Notes: a model not told the origin generated them from the letters alone. A DNA stretch of 18,096 nucleotides from Alphaproteobacteria bacterium (GCA_002401545.1 NVTJ01000056.1:1-18096); one strand, 5' to 3'. Shown: positions 1-7,936, counted from the first letter of the stretch. Made by a program: numbers and translations.

Positions 1-2
1 AA

Positions 3-16
3 GCGCGACTGCGCGC
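3..16. repeat. GC-rich inverted repeat at window edge
   Basis: A perfect 5-bp stem (GCGCG at 3-7, CGCGC at 12-16) with loop ACTG. No run of T follows on either strand, so it is not a clear intrinsic terminator. The adjacent gene to the left is outside the window, so its role is unknown. Confidence 0.3.
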
Positions 17-51
17 CCGAGTTAATACGAGGAGGGGGAAACGCGCGAGCG

Positions 52-69
52 TGGGGGAGTTATCCCCCA
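52..69. repeat. Inverted repeat downstream of parE
   Basis: TGGGGGA (52-58) pairs with TCCCCCA (63-69) around a 4-base loop, a 7-bp stem 32 bases past the parE stop. On the plus strand it is followed by a short A run, and on the minus strand the T run lies before the hairpin rather than after it. It therefore lacks the usual order of an intrinsic terminator for parE. It could still be a 3'-end stabilising structure or a Rho-linked end. Confidence 0.4.
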
Positions 70-100
70 TCAATAAAAAATGAGAAGAATCAATTAACCC

Positions 101-2083
101 CTAAATATCCAGCTCTGCCACCTTGTTGGCGTTCTCCTGAATGAACTGAAAGCGCAGTTCCGGCTTTTTGCCCATCAACTGATCAACTCGTTCTGCGGTT
201 GACAGCCTTGTTCCCTCGGGGATCATGATGCGCAGCAGGGTGCGTTTGTCGCGCTTCATGGTGGTTTCTTTCAGTTGGGCGGCGGGCATTTCGCCAAGGC
301 CCTTGAAGCGGCTGATTTCAATTTTTCCCCGGCCACTGAATTCGGCCGCAAGAAGTTCGTCTTTATGCTGGTCATCACGGGCATAGAAAACCTTTCCCCC
401 CTGTGCGATGCGGTAGAGGGGCGGCTGCGCCAGATACAGATGACCGTTTTTGATTAACTCCGGCATTTCCTGATAAAACAGGGTAATCAGAAGCGTCGCA
501 ATATGGGCGCCGTCCACATCTGCATCGGTCATGATAATAATTTTTTCATAGCGCAACGCCTCTTCATCATATTTATCCCCAGCGCCGCAGCCAAGGGCGA
601 GGGTGATGTCGGCAATTTCCTGATTACCACGAATTTTGTCACGGCTGGCGCTGGCCACATTGAGGATTTTACCGCGAATGGGCAGGATGGCCTGTGTTTT
701 GCGGTCGCGGGCCTGTTTTGCCGAGCCGCCGGCACTATCGCCTTCAACGATATAAATTTCAGTACCAAGTGGCGCATCCTGACTGCAATCGGACAGCTTG
801 CCGGGTAGGCGCAGCTTGCGCTTGTTGGTGGCAGTTTTACGTTTGACGTCCTTTTCTTCCCGGCGGCGCAGACGTTCCTCGGCCCGTTCCAAAGCCCAGG
901 CCATCAGGTCATTGGCCATGGTCGGTGTGCCGCTTAACCAGTGGTCAAAGTGATCCCTGATAGCGTTTTCCACCAGCTTGGCGGCTTCGGGATTGGTCAG
1001 TTTGTCCTTGGTCTGGCCCTGAAATTGTGGATTCTTGATAAAGGCAGAGATCAGGCTGCAACTGTTGACATAGATATCTTCGCCCGTAAGGCTGGCGGCT
1101 TTCTTATTGCCGATAAGCTCGCCGTAAGCCTTAATTCCTTTCAGCAAGGCAGCCCGGATACCGCTTTCATGGGTGCCGCCGATGGGGGTTGGTACGGTGT
1201 TGCAGTAAGAGCGGATATTGCCGTCACCATATTCGGGCCAGCTAACCGCCCATTCCACGCGGCCCAATTCATCCGCAAGCGGGGCGATACCATGAAAATT
1301 TTCCTCTGTTACCCGCGATCTTTTCTCCATGGACGTGGTCAGATAATCATTCAGGCCGCCGGGGAAATGGAAGGTATCTTTTTCGGCTACTTTATTCTCT
1401 TCTTTGGCATCTTCTTTGATTAATTCAGGCGCACATTGCCAGCGGATTTCCACCCCCCGGAACAGGTAGGCCTTTGACTTGGCAAGCTGGTACAATCTGG
1501 CGGGTTTAAATTTGGCCACCTTGCCGAAAATTTCATGGTCGGGAAAAAAAGTAACCTTTGTGCCGCGCCGGTTATTGGTCGGGCCGATATTTTCCAGCAC
1601 AGATGTTGGTTTGCCGCGAGAGAAACTTTGCCGCCAGACCTGTTTGTCCCGTGCCACTTCAACCACAAGCCATTCGGACAGGGCATTGACCACAGAAATG
1701 CCGACCCCGTGCAGACCGCCGCTGGTTTCATAGGCCTTGCTGTTAAATTTTCCGCCGGAATGGAGGGTGGTAAAAATAACTTCCAGCGCGGACTTGTCCT
1801 TGAATTTTGGATGGGGGTCAACGGGAATGCCACGGCCATTGTCGGTGATGGTCACCGAGCCATCGCCGTGCATCTGAATTTCGATTCTGCTGGCATGACC
1901 GGCAACAGCCTCATCCATGGAGTTATCCAGAACTTCAGATACCAGATGATGCAGGGCGCGTTCGTCCGTCCCCCCCACATACATGCCCGGGCGCAGGCGT
2001 ACCGGCTCCAATCCTTCCAGAACTTCAATGTCCTTGGCAGAGTAATCTGTTGTTGTGGCAGGGGTGCTGAAAAGATCTGTCAT
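101..2083 (-). CDS. parE: DNA topoisomerase IV subunit B (ParE)
   Basis: ATPase subunit of topoisomerase IV, which with ParC decatenates replicated chromosomes in the cytoplasm. The 660 residues show the full type IIA B-subunit order. The GHKL ATPase has Glu50 and DNS at 53-55, DNGRG at 81-85 and the ATP lid GGLHGVG at 122-128. The transducer carries the QTK loop at 357-359. The TOPRIM domain has EGDSAGGSA from 447, the DADVDG metal site at 520-525 and RFKGLGEM near 592-599. Length and the C-terminal ending (RFQFIQENA near 644-652) fit ParE rather than the longer GyrB with its insertion, though the two are close relatives. The stop is TAG at 101-103. The ATG at 2081-2083 has no strong Shine-Dalgarno sequence. 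The gene is transcribed alone and diverges from the deacetylase gene. No truncation or missing key residue is seen. Confidence 0.95.
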   Translation of the reverse strand: MTDLFSTPATTTDYSAKDIEVLEGLEPVRLRPGMYVGGTDERALHHLVSEVLDNSMDEAVAGHASRIEIQMHGDGSVTITDNGRGIPVDPHPKFKDKSALEVIFTTLHSGGKFNSKAYETSGGLHGVGISVVNALSEWLVVEVARDKQVWRQSFSRGKPTSVLENIGPTNNRRGTKVTFFPDHEIFGKVAKFKPARLYQLAKSKAYLFRGVEIRWQCAPELIKEDAKEENKVAEKDTFHFPGGLNDYLTTSMEKRSRVTEENFHGIAPLADELGRVEWAVSWPEYGDGNIRSYCNTVPTPIGGTHESGIRAALLKGIKAYGELIGNKKAASLTGEDIYVNSCSLISAFIKNPQFQGQTKDKLTNPEAAKLVENAIRDHFDHWLSGTPTMANDLMAWALERAEERLRRREEKDVKRKTATNKRKLRLPGKLSDCSQDAPLGTEIYIVEGDSAGGSAKQARDRKTQAILPIRGKILNVASASRDKIRGNQEIADITLALGCGAGDKYDEEALRYEKIIIMTDADVDGAHIATLLITLFYQEMPELIKNGHLYLAQPPLYRIAQGGKVFYARDDQHKDELLAAEFSGRGKIEISRFKGLGEMPAAQLKETTMKRDKRTLLRIMIPEGTRLSTAERVDQLMGKKPELRFQFIQENANKVAELDI

Positions 2084-2108
2084 ATTGGCTTGGGATTTTC
2101 TAATAATT

Positions 2109-2137
2109 TTGTTAATGTTTTGTGGCTACATTATACG
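2109..2137 (+). promoter_or_regulatory. Candidate promoter for the deacetylase gene
   Basis: TTGTTA (2109-2114) and TATACG (2132-2137) are separated by 17 bases, each matching four of six sigma-70 consensus bases. Predicted transcription start is near 2144, giving a leader of about 37 bases before the ATG at 2181. The -10 overlaps the minus-strand -10 of parE. Confidence 0.4.
2130..2135 (-). promoter_or_regulatory. Candidate -10 element for parE
   Basis: The minus strand reads a perfect TATAAT here, 46 bases upstream of the parE ATG. No good -35 lies 16-18 bases further upstream, so this may be a weak or activator-dependent promoter. It overlaps the divergent plus-strand -10, so polymerases at the two promoters would compete. 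Confidence 0.4.
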
Positions 2138-2180
2138 GCTTGAGGAAAAATATCCACATCTAGATTGGAATTTAAAAGAC

Positions 2181-3149
2181 ATGAAGCGCAGAGGAATAAT
2201 ATTCCTGTGGATTTATAGAAAAGAAGTTTTATCGCTGGCTTATTTGTTTCTTATCGGCGGGGCTTTTGGGGCTATCTGGATATTTTATGGCCGTACTTCT
2301 GCAAATACGCTGGCTTTTGAAGAGGACCATAAAATTGTTGAAGTGGTAATTTCCCATATGGCAAAACCAGTGGTAAAACCGAAAATTATAGCGGAAGCAT
2401 GGAAGACCAACGCGGTGGGGGTAGCCGCTGATGACAGGCCACAGATTTCTATCGTTATTGATGATTTGGGGGTGGTGAAGAGCAGGACATTTGACATCAT
2501 TAAACTGGATGCTTCCCTCACTCTATCGTTTCTGCCTTACGCACCTGACCTGAAAAATATGACGCGCTATGCCAGGGAGCAGGGCCATGAATTAATGTTA
2601 CATCTGCCCATGGAACCCAAGGGGGACAAAGACCCCGGACCTCATGCCATGCTGACCGGGGTGTCGGATGAGAAAATTTTGGCAGAACTGTCTTTTAATC
2701 TCGCCCAATTTGACGGCTATGTGGGCCTGAATAATCATATGGGAAGTGCCTTTACCGAAAATCGAAGGGGTCTGGACCTGATTTTAAAAGAGGTTGGAAA
2801 AAGAGGGCTGCTGGTGCTGGATTCCCGAACCTCCAAAAAATCGCTTTTTGCCGGGATGGCGGCGGACAGGAATATCCCCAATGTCACCCGGGACTTCTTT
2901 CTGGATAACGAGCAGGATGTGGACTATATTCTGGGCCAGTTGAAAAAGCTGGAAAAGATGGCTTTGCGGCGGGGCAGTGCCATTGCTATTGGTCATCCTT
3001 ATGATGAAACTATCGCGGCCCTGTCCATCTGGTTACCATCTTTGAAAGAAAAAGGCATTGTTGCAGTTCCGCTTTCTGCCCTTGTTAAAAGAAAATATCA
3101 AGAAATATATATGGCCAAAGGTGGCGGGCGGTCGTCTTCATCCCGTTAA
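2181..3149 (+). CDS. Divergent polysaccharide deacetylase family protein (YibQ/DUF610-like)
   Basis: A membrane-anchored NodB-fold protein of the YibQ (DUF610) family, thought to act on a cell-envelope glycan; its substrate is not established. From the ATG at 2181 it has 322 residues: a basic start, one membrane segment near 16-36, a variable linker to about 85, then the family domain. Visible motifs are ISIVIDDLG (Asp94, Asp95), LHLPMEP (His141), GLNNHMGSAFT (His186), LDSRTS (Asp214) and AIAIGHPY (His272), so the metal and catalytic residues look intact. The frame stays open upstream to 2055, but that part overlaps the parE start and promoter. The MKRRG start with a GGAA nearby is preferred. 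It stands alone and converges on trpE, 14 bases stop to stop. In many alphaproteobacteria the family sits beside ctpA and an EnvC-type murein hydrolase activator, not here. The 5' part is AT-rich. Confidence 0.87.
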   Translation: MKRRGIIFLWIYRKEVLSLAYLFLIGGAFGAIWIFYGRTSANTLAFEEDHKIVEVVISHMAKPVVKPKIIAEAWKTNAVGVAADDRPQISIVIDDLGVVKSRTFDIIKLDASLTLSFLPYAPDLKNMTRYAREQGHELMLHLPMEPKGDKDPGPHAMLTGVSDEKILAELSFNLAQFDGYVGLNNHMGSAFTENRRGLDLILKEVGKRGLLVLDSRTSKKSLFAGMAADRNIPNVTRDFFLDNEQDVDYILGQLKKLEKMALRRGSAIAIGHPYDETIAALSIWLPSLKEKGIVAVPLSALVKRKYQEIYMAKGGGRSSSSR

Positions 3150-3163
3150 ATATTTAGGGGCTT

Positions 3164-4672
3164 TCAGTCTTGCCCGGCGAAACTTGCGGCTTCCTCTGCA
3201 GCACGGAACAGGGCGCGGGCCTTGGCCTGACATTCGGCATATTCTGATTCCGGGTTGCTGTCGGCAACAATACCGGCACCGGCCTGTACATGCATAAGGC
3301 CATCTTTCACAATGGCAGTTCTGAGAACGATGCAGGTGTCCATGCTGCCATCGGCGGAAAAATAACCCACCGCCCCGGCATAAATGCCGCGCTTGTCCAC
3401 TTCCATTTCGTCAATGATTTCCATGGCGCGGACTTTTGGCGCACCGCTGACGGTTCCGGCGGGGAATCCTGCGGAAAAGGCCTGTAGCGTATCATATATG
3501 GGATCAATTTCCCCACGCACTTCCGATACGATATGCATGACATGGGAGTAATATTCGATCGTCATTTTCTGGGTCAGGGTTACGGTGCCGGTTGTGGCCA
3601 CCTTTCCCACATCATTGCGCCCAAGGTCAAGCAGCATCAGATGTTCTGCAAGTTCTTTGGGGTCATGAAGCAGGTCATGGGCCAGCGCCTGGTCTTCTGC
3701 GGCTGTTTTCCCTCGCGTGCGGGTGCCGGCGATGGGCCGGACGGTAATCTCGCCGTCCCGAAGCCGGACCATAATTTCAGGGCTGGAGCCAACAACAGAA
3801 AAATCACCGAATTTCAGGTAATAAAGAAAGGGTGACGGGTTGGTTCGCCTTAGCGCCCGGTAAAGGGAAAAAGGCGGCAGGGGGAACGGTGTGGTAAAAC
3901 GCTGGGACAGGACGACCTGAAAGATATCACCGGCCTTGATATATTCCCTGGCCCGTTGCACCATTTCCGTATATTTCTTTTTTGGTGTGTTTGAGACAGG
4001 TTCCGCCAGATCAAGGGTGTCACCGGACATTTTCTGCGATCCGCCAAGGGGCTGGGACAGGGCCTGTTCAATATGATCAAGTCTTGTCCTTGCCTGCTGA
4101 AAAGCCTCTTTTGCCGTGAGGTTTGAAGTTGGCCTGACCGGAGTGACGATGGTCAACAGGTCTTTGACTGAATCGAAAACCACCATGATGGTCGGACGCA
4201 GGAACATGCCGTCTGGAATATCAAGGTTGTCCGGTTTGGCGTCATCAAGTTTTTCCATCAGGCGCACGGTGTCATATCCCATATAACCAATCAGACCCGC
4301 AGAGGAAGGTGGCATTTCTTCCGGCAGGTCGATGAGAGAGTCTTGCAGCAATTCCCGCAGGCTGTCCAGTGACCCGTTGGCCAATGGTTCATAGGCGCTG
4401 TCATCGGTGAGGGCCTGGCGGTTGATTTCCGCCCTGTCGCCGGTGCAGCGCCAGATAATATCCGGTTTCAGGCCAATGAAAGTATAGCGCCCGCGAATGG
4501 CACCGCCTTCGACGGATTCCAGCAGGCAGCTATAGTCCTCTTTCTCGGCTCCAAGCTTTATAAAAGCAGAAATAGGCGTTTCAAGATCGGCAATTAATGT
4601 TGTCCAGATTATCTGGGCTTGATTATCTTCATACCGGGTTCTGAAGGTTTCAAAATCAGGAGAATCAGGCAT
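3164..4672 (-). CDS. trpE: Anthranilate synthase component I (TrpE)
   Basis: Converts chorismate to anthranilate, the first committed step of tryptophan synthesis, using ammonia supplied by the TrpG glutaminase subunit. The 502 residues have an N-terminal regulatory domain with LLES at 50-53, the tryptophan feedback site. The chorismate-binding domain follows from about 230: GDIFQVVLSQRF (248-258), PIAGTRTRG (313-321), AEHLMLLDLGRND (342-354), PAGTVSGAPKVRAMEII (404-420) and GAGIVADSNPESEYAEC (465-481). The LLES motif and length argue against PabB. The ATG shares its A with the last base of the upstream ppiD stop, so translation is probably coupled. trpG, trpD and trpC, which often follow in related bacteria, are absent, and the next gene converges. 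TrpG must come from elsewhere. No attenuator peptide was seen directly upstream because ppiD abuts. Confidence 0.95.
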   Translation of the reverse strand: MPDSPDFETFRTRYEDNQAQIIWTTLIADLETPISAFIKLGAEKEDYSCLLESVEGGAIRGRYTFIGLKPDIIWRCTGDRAEINRQALTDDSAYEPLANGSLDSLRELLQDSLIDLPEEMPPSSAGLIGYMGYDTVRLMEKLDDAKPDNLDIPDGMFLRPTIMVVFDSVKDLLTIVTPVRPTSNLTAKEAFQQARTRLDHIEQALSQPLGGSQKMSGDTLDLAEPVSNTPKKKYTEMVQRAREYIKAGDIFQVVLSQRFTTPFPLPPFSLYRALRRTNPSPFLYYLKFGDFSVVGSSPEIMVRLRDGEITVRPIAGTRTRGKTAAEDQALAHDLLHDPKELAEHLMLLDLGRNDVGKVATTGTVTLTQKMTIEYYSHVMHIVSEVRGEIDPIYDTLQAFSAGFPAGTVSGAPKVRAMEIIDEMEVDKRGIYAGAVGYFSADGSMDTCIVLRTAIVKDGLMHVQAGAGIVADSNPESEYAECQAKARALFRAAEEAASFAGQD

Positions 4673-6576
4673 TATTGCTCCCGGGATGCCAGTTGGTCAT
4701 GCACGGCCGCAACGGCCCGTTGATTGACTTTGACCGGCAGACTGCTTTCCAGGTGACGCCAGTAATTATTGAGAACCCGTTGTTGGTATTCCTGTGTTAA
4801 CAGATTTTTTAACTGGGTTGACTGCGCGAATGGCATTGATTCCCCAGACAATTTTCGGGACAGGAGCTTAACCACAACGAAACCATTGCCATCCGCCGCA
4901 GGCATTATTTCAGCATGGCCCGTCTCCAGCGTAAAAATACTGTTTTGGATAGTTCTGGTCACTTTTCCAGTTTGGTCGTTGCGGGTCAGGGTTATGGAAG
5001 TGTAGGACGCATCTGTGGCGGCAAGCTCTTTCATAGAGGTCCCGTTCTGTGCTTTGGTAAGGATATCACCGGCTTTTTCCCGCGCCATGTTTTTACGGGT
5101 ATCCGCCTGCCATATATCATGAACGCTTGTTCTGACCTCGGCAAAGGGCCGTAAAGTGTCTGGCTGGATATTATCAACCACCAGCAGGAAATAATCACTT
5201 TCGTTCATTTCTTCCAGCTGTGGCTCATCGCCCTCCAGCATATCAAAAGCACGGGTCAGGAAGGTGGGGTCCGTGGGGATGGCAGCTACCAGATCACCTT
5301 TTGAGTTATAGCCTGATATGTCAACATCAAGGGCAACTTTTACCTCAAGGGAGAGGGCTGCTGCAAGATCCGAAAGGCTTGCTCCTGCGGCAAGCTCATC
5401 ATTAATCAGTTCCGACTTGTCATAAAGAATATCAAGGGCTTTTTCATTTTTCAGCCTTGTTTCTGCGGCGGCTTTCAGGCTTTCTGCATTTCCTGTAGAT
5501 GAGGATATTTTTGTGATGTAAAAAATACGCCAGCCAAAATCCGTTTCCACCGGGGCGGTATATTTTTCTTTTTCTGTGGTGAAAATAGCCTCTGCCGCCT
5601 CCTGGCCATAGGAATCCGTCGCATCCTGAAGGCTATTTTCAGCAACGGCGGCATCATCGGGAGTTGAGCCGGAGGCAATGATAATATCAGCGAATGACCG
5701 GCCCCCTTCAAGGTCTTCATAGGCCTTGTCCACACTGGTCTTGTCATCGAACAGGATTTGGTTGAAGTCACGGGTATCGCTTTCCCCGGATGCCCCGGAG
5801 GCCGTCTCCATAGCCTGTTCAATTTCTTCGGCAGTGACACTCACGCCACCCACAAAATCTTTGACAGACAGGGTAATAAAACGCAAATCACGATATTCCG
5901 GGGCCATGTAATTAGCGGAATTAGCGGTGTAATATTTTAACAGGGTTTCCTCATCAGCTTCCGGGATGTCTTTAATGGAATAGGCCGGAATGGTGACAAT
6001 TTCTGCAGTTCTTTCTTCCAAAAGATATTTTATGAGTGTTTTTTCCACAGCTTCCGGCACGGAAATACTGCTGGCGATTGAGGTTACCAGATATTGCCGT
6101 TCCAGATTGCGCCGCAGGAGTTCTTCAAATTCACCTGATGTATATCCACTATAGCTGGCAATGCTCTCGAATGTGCTTTTGCTGAAGTCGCCGAGGGTAT
6201 TCTGAAAGGTTTCAATGCCCGTGATATAGTCGCGAAGCTCGGTATCCGTTACCCGGATATTCAACGCGTGGGCGGCAAAAGAAAATGTCTCGCGCTGGAC
6301 CAAATCGGCAACCCATCTGTTGGCCAATCCCTGATCTATGACCATTTCACGGGTCACTTCGCCGGCTGACTGTTGCTGAATGTCAGCAAATTTATTCTGA
6401 AACTCCCGGGCGTACTCATTGAGGGATAGTTTGCTGCCGCCAATCTGGGCCACATTGTTTCCGGCACCACCCAGAATATCACCGCCAATACCCCACAGGG
6501 CGAAACTGGCGATCAACAGACCGAGTAATGCCGTGGCAAAATAAGAGGTCAGACCGCTTCTGAATAACTGTAACAT
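4672..6576 (-). CDS. ppiD: PpiD/SurA-like periplasmic folding chaperone with parvulin-type domain
   Basis: A 634-residue chaperone of the PpiD type, tethered to the inner membrane with its bulk in the periplasm, where it helps secreted and outer-membrane proteins fold. A membrane anchor spans about residues 11-30 (alanine/leucine-rich, ending FALWGIGG). A SurA-N-like helical region covers about 35-185. The parvulin (PpiC) domain covers about 230-357, and a long C-terminal chaperone region follows. The parvulin core is degenerate. The position that is histidine in active enzymes (HIL motif) is Gln273 in FNQIL, and the histidine of the FGxH motif is Arg350 in FGWRIF. Prolyl isomerase activity is therefore doubtful, as for E. 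coli PpiD. The gene is first in a two-gene unit with trpE, and its TAA overlaps the trpE ATG by one base. A sigma-70-like promoter lies upstream. The assignment to family is firm, the exact orthologue less so. Confidence 0.88.
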   Translation of the reverse strand: MLQLFRSGLTSYFATALLGLLIASFALWGIGGDILGGAGNNVAQIGGSKLSLNEYAREFQNKFADIQQQSAGEVTREMVIDQGLANRWVADLVQRETFSFAAHALNIRVTDTELRDYITGIETFQNTLGDFSKSTFESIASYSGYTSGEFEELLRRNLERQYLVTSIASSISVPEAVEKTLIKYLLEERTAEIVTIPAYSIKDIPEADEETLLKYYTANSANYMAPEYRDLRFITLSVKDFVGGVSVTAEEIEQAMETASGASGESDTRDFNQILFDDKTSVDKAYEDLEGGRSFADIIIASGSTPDDAAVAENSLQDATDSYGQEAAEAIFTTEKEKYTAPVETDFGWRIFYITKISSSTGNAESLKAAAETRLKNEKALDILYDKSELINDELAAGASLSDLAAALSLEVKVALDVDISGYNSKGDLVAAIPTDPTFLTRAFDMLEGDEPQLEEMNESDYFLLVVDNIQPDTLRPFAEVRTSVHDIWQADTRKNMAREKAGDILTKAQNGTSMKELAATDASYTSITLTRNDQTGKVTRTIQNSIFTLETGHAEIMPAADGNGFVVVKLLSRKLSGESMPFAQSTQLKNLLTQEYQQRVLNNYWRHLESSLPVKVNQRAVAAVHDQLASREQ

Positions 6577-6619
6577 TGATCAAGGTACCTGTATTTGTTT
6601 AATAGGTGAATTTCGGGGC

Positions 6620-6648
6620 ATGATAGTGGTCGGGCAGGGGCATCGCAA
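6620..6648 (-). promoter_or_regulatory. Candidate promoter of ppiD-trpE
   Basis: On the minus strand TTGCGA (6648 to 6643) and TATCAT (6625 to 6620) are separated by 17 bases, a good sigma-70 match. The predicted start is near 6613, leaving a leader of about 37 bases before the ppiD ATG. Short inverted arms GCATC (6640-6644) and GATGC (6658-6662) flank the -35 and could be a protein site, but this is weak. Confidence 0.5.
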
Positions 6649-6686
6649 GTCCTAAAAGATGCGCAGGGGGGCTAAAAGCATTTTGT

Positions 6687-6714
6687 TTGACTTATTTTCA
6701 ATCTTGCATATGGA
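6687..6714 (+). promoter_or_regulatory. Candidate promoter of tpiA
   Basis: TTGACT (6687-6692) has five of six -35 bases. TATGGA (6709-6714), 16 bases on, is a poor but possible -10. The predicted start near 6722 gives a leader of about 50 bases. The promoter diverges from that of ppiD, and the two -35 elements are about 40 bases apart. Confidence 0.4.
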
Positions 6715-6758
6715 AAACTGCAGGGTTTTCTGTTAGGCAGGGGATGAATTTTCAAATA

Positions 6759-6765
6759 AGAGGAA
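6759..6765 (+). promoter_or_regulatory. tpiA ribosome binding site
   Basis: AGAGGAA lies 6 bases before the ATG at 6772. A second ATG at 6768 is in another frame and is too close to the site. The reading frame from 6772 gives the conserved GNWKMNG start of triosephosphate isomerase, which settles the choice. Confidence 0.65.
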
Positions 6766-6771
6766 AAATGA

Positions 6772-7512
6772 ATGGCAGATCCCAAAGCCCTTGTCGCCGG
6801 TAACTGGAAAATGAATGGTCTGATGGCCAGTGTTGCGGAAATCGAAAAATTAAACGCGCTGGTGACGGAAGACGCCGCGGGATGTGATATATTGATCTGT
6901 CCCCCGGCAACGCTTATTGCCATATTGGCGGGAAAAGGAATTGATATCGGGGGGCAGGATTGTCATTGGGACGCCAGCGGCGCCCACACAGGGGATATTT
7001 CTGCGGTTATGCTGAAAGACCTGGGATGCCGGTATGTCATTGTCGGCCATTCCGAACGCCGCGCCGACCATGGGGAGACAAATGACATCGTCAGGGTCAA
7101 GGCCGGGGCGGTGCAGCAACAGGGCCTGACGGCGATTATCTGTGTCGGTGAAACGGACGGGGAGCGGGAAAAGGGTGAAACGCTTGATGTGGTCACATCC
7201 CAGTTGACCGGGTCAATTCCCGAGGCCGCCACGGCTGACAATACAGTTATTGCCTACGAGCCGGTATGGGCCATCGGGACCGGCAAGGTGCCGACGACGG
7301 ATGATGTGGCTGAAGTCCACGGCACTATCCGTGCTTTGCTGAGGGACCGGTTCGGGGATGGGGGTGAGAGGGTTCGTATTCTGTATGGCGGTTCGGTAAA
7401 GGCCTCAAACGCCGGTGAATTAATGTCTGTTCCCAACGTGAACGGAGCTCTGGTGGGTGGGGCCAGTCTGAAAGCGGATGATTTTTACGGCATCATAAAA
7501 ACTTACCAGTGA
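6772..7512 (+). CDS. tpiA: Triosephosphate isomerase
   Basis: Interconverts dihydroxyacetone phosphate and glyceraldehyde 3-phosphate in glycolysis and gluconeogenesis. The 246-residue TIM barrel is of standard length. Asn11 and Lys13 lie in GNWKMNG, the electrophile His93 in VGHSERR, the catalytic base Glu163 in AYEPVWAIGTGK with the flexible loop 6 at 163-172, and the phosphate-binding YGGSV at 205-209. It is the first gene of the long plus-strand series and is followed by secG after 81 bases, the usual alphaproteobacterial neighbour. It has a clear Shine-Dalgarno sequence and its own upstream promoter candidate. Confidence 0.97.
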   Translation: MADPKALVAGNWKMNGLMASVAEIEKLNALVTEDAAGCDILICPPATLIAILAGKGIDIGGQDCHWDASGAHTGDISAVMLKDLGCRYVIVGHSERRADHGETNDIVRVKAGAVQQQGLTAIICVGETDGEREKGETLDVVTSQLTGSIPEAATADNTVIAYEPVWAIGTGKVPTTDDVAEVHGTIRALLRDRFGDGGERVRILYGGSVKASNAGELMSVPNVNGALVGGASLKADDFYGIIKTYQ

Positions 7513-7533
7513 ATTAGCACTAGCCATAGGAAA

Positions 7534-7557
7534 CAGATTAGAGTAAAAGCCAATCTG
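7534..7557 (+). repeat. Inverted repeat between tpiA and secG
   Basis: CAGATT (7534-7539) and AATCTG (7552-7557) form a 6-bp stem with a 12-base loop, followed by a mixed AT stretch (ATTTATATTT) rather than a clean T run. It could be a weak terminator or processing site that lowers read-through from tpiA into secG. Evidence is limited to base pairing. Confidence 0.3.
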
Positions 7558-7593
7558 ATCATTTATATTTGCAGATAAAAAAGAGTTTTAGAT

Positions 7594-7908
7594 ATGCAAG
7601 AAGTTGTTCTTGTTATTCATTTGATTTTGACAATCAGCCTTGTGTTGCTGGTGCTTCTCCAGCGGTCCTCAGGCGGCGCTTTGGGTATTGGTGGCGGTCA
7701 GGGCGGTATGATGGCTGGTCGGGGTGGTGCGACTTTGCTCACCCGGATTACAACGGTCCTTGCGGTTGGTTTTTTCGTGACAAGTTTGTCTCTGGCCGTC
7801 ATTGCCAAACAACAAACCACTGACAGTTCCGTATTTGATGTGGAAGAGCCGGTTATTGAACAGACTGAACCGGAAGATAAACCGGAACCTGTTATTCCGG
7901 AATCTTGA
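7594..7908 (+). CDS. secG: Preprotein translocase subunit SecG
   Basis: Small inner-membrane partner of SecYE that assists the SecA-driven export cycle. The 104 residues show two membrane segments at about 4-22 and 52-71. They are joined by a glycine-rich cytoplasmic loop with the family signature LLQRSSGGALGIGGG starting at 21. A tail rich in acidic residues and proline (76-104) follows; such tails are variable in this family. The ATG at 7594 has AAGAG (7581-7585) 8 bases upstream. It lies between tpiA and pyrG, 33 bases before pyrG, as in many alphaproteobacteria. Confidence 0.93.
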   Translation: MQEVVLVIHLILTISLVLLVLLQRSSGGALGIGGGQGGMMAGRGGATLLTRITTVLAVGFFVTSLSLAVIAKQQTTDSSVFDVEEPVIEQTEPEDKPEPVIPES

Positions 7909-7926
7909 AAATAATATAAAATTTGG

Positions 7927-7936
7927 GATAATTATC
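7927..7936. repeat. Perfect palindrome just upstream of pyrG
   Basis: GATAATTATC is a perfect 10-base palindrome ending 5 bases before the pyrG ATG, where a Shine-Dalgarno sequence would be expected. It may be chance in AT-rich sequence or a small protein site. No function can be shown. Confidence 0.25.

Noticed and set aside
1535..2143. A 202-codon plus-strand open frame opposite the 5' part of parE
   Set aside because: It is antisense to the conserved ATPase domain of ParE and shows no family motif. It runs across the divergent promoter region.
2055..2180. N-terminal extension of the deacetylase by 42 residues
   Set aside because: It would overlap the parE start and both promoter elements. 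The MKRRG start gives the normal short cytoplasmic segment and membrane anchor.
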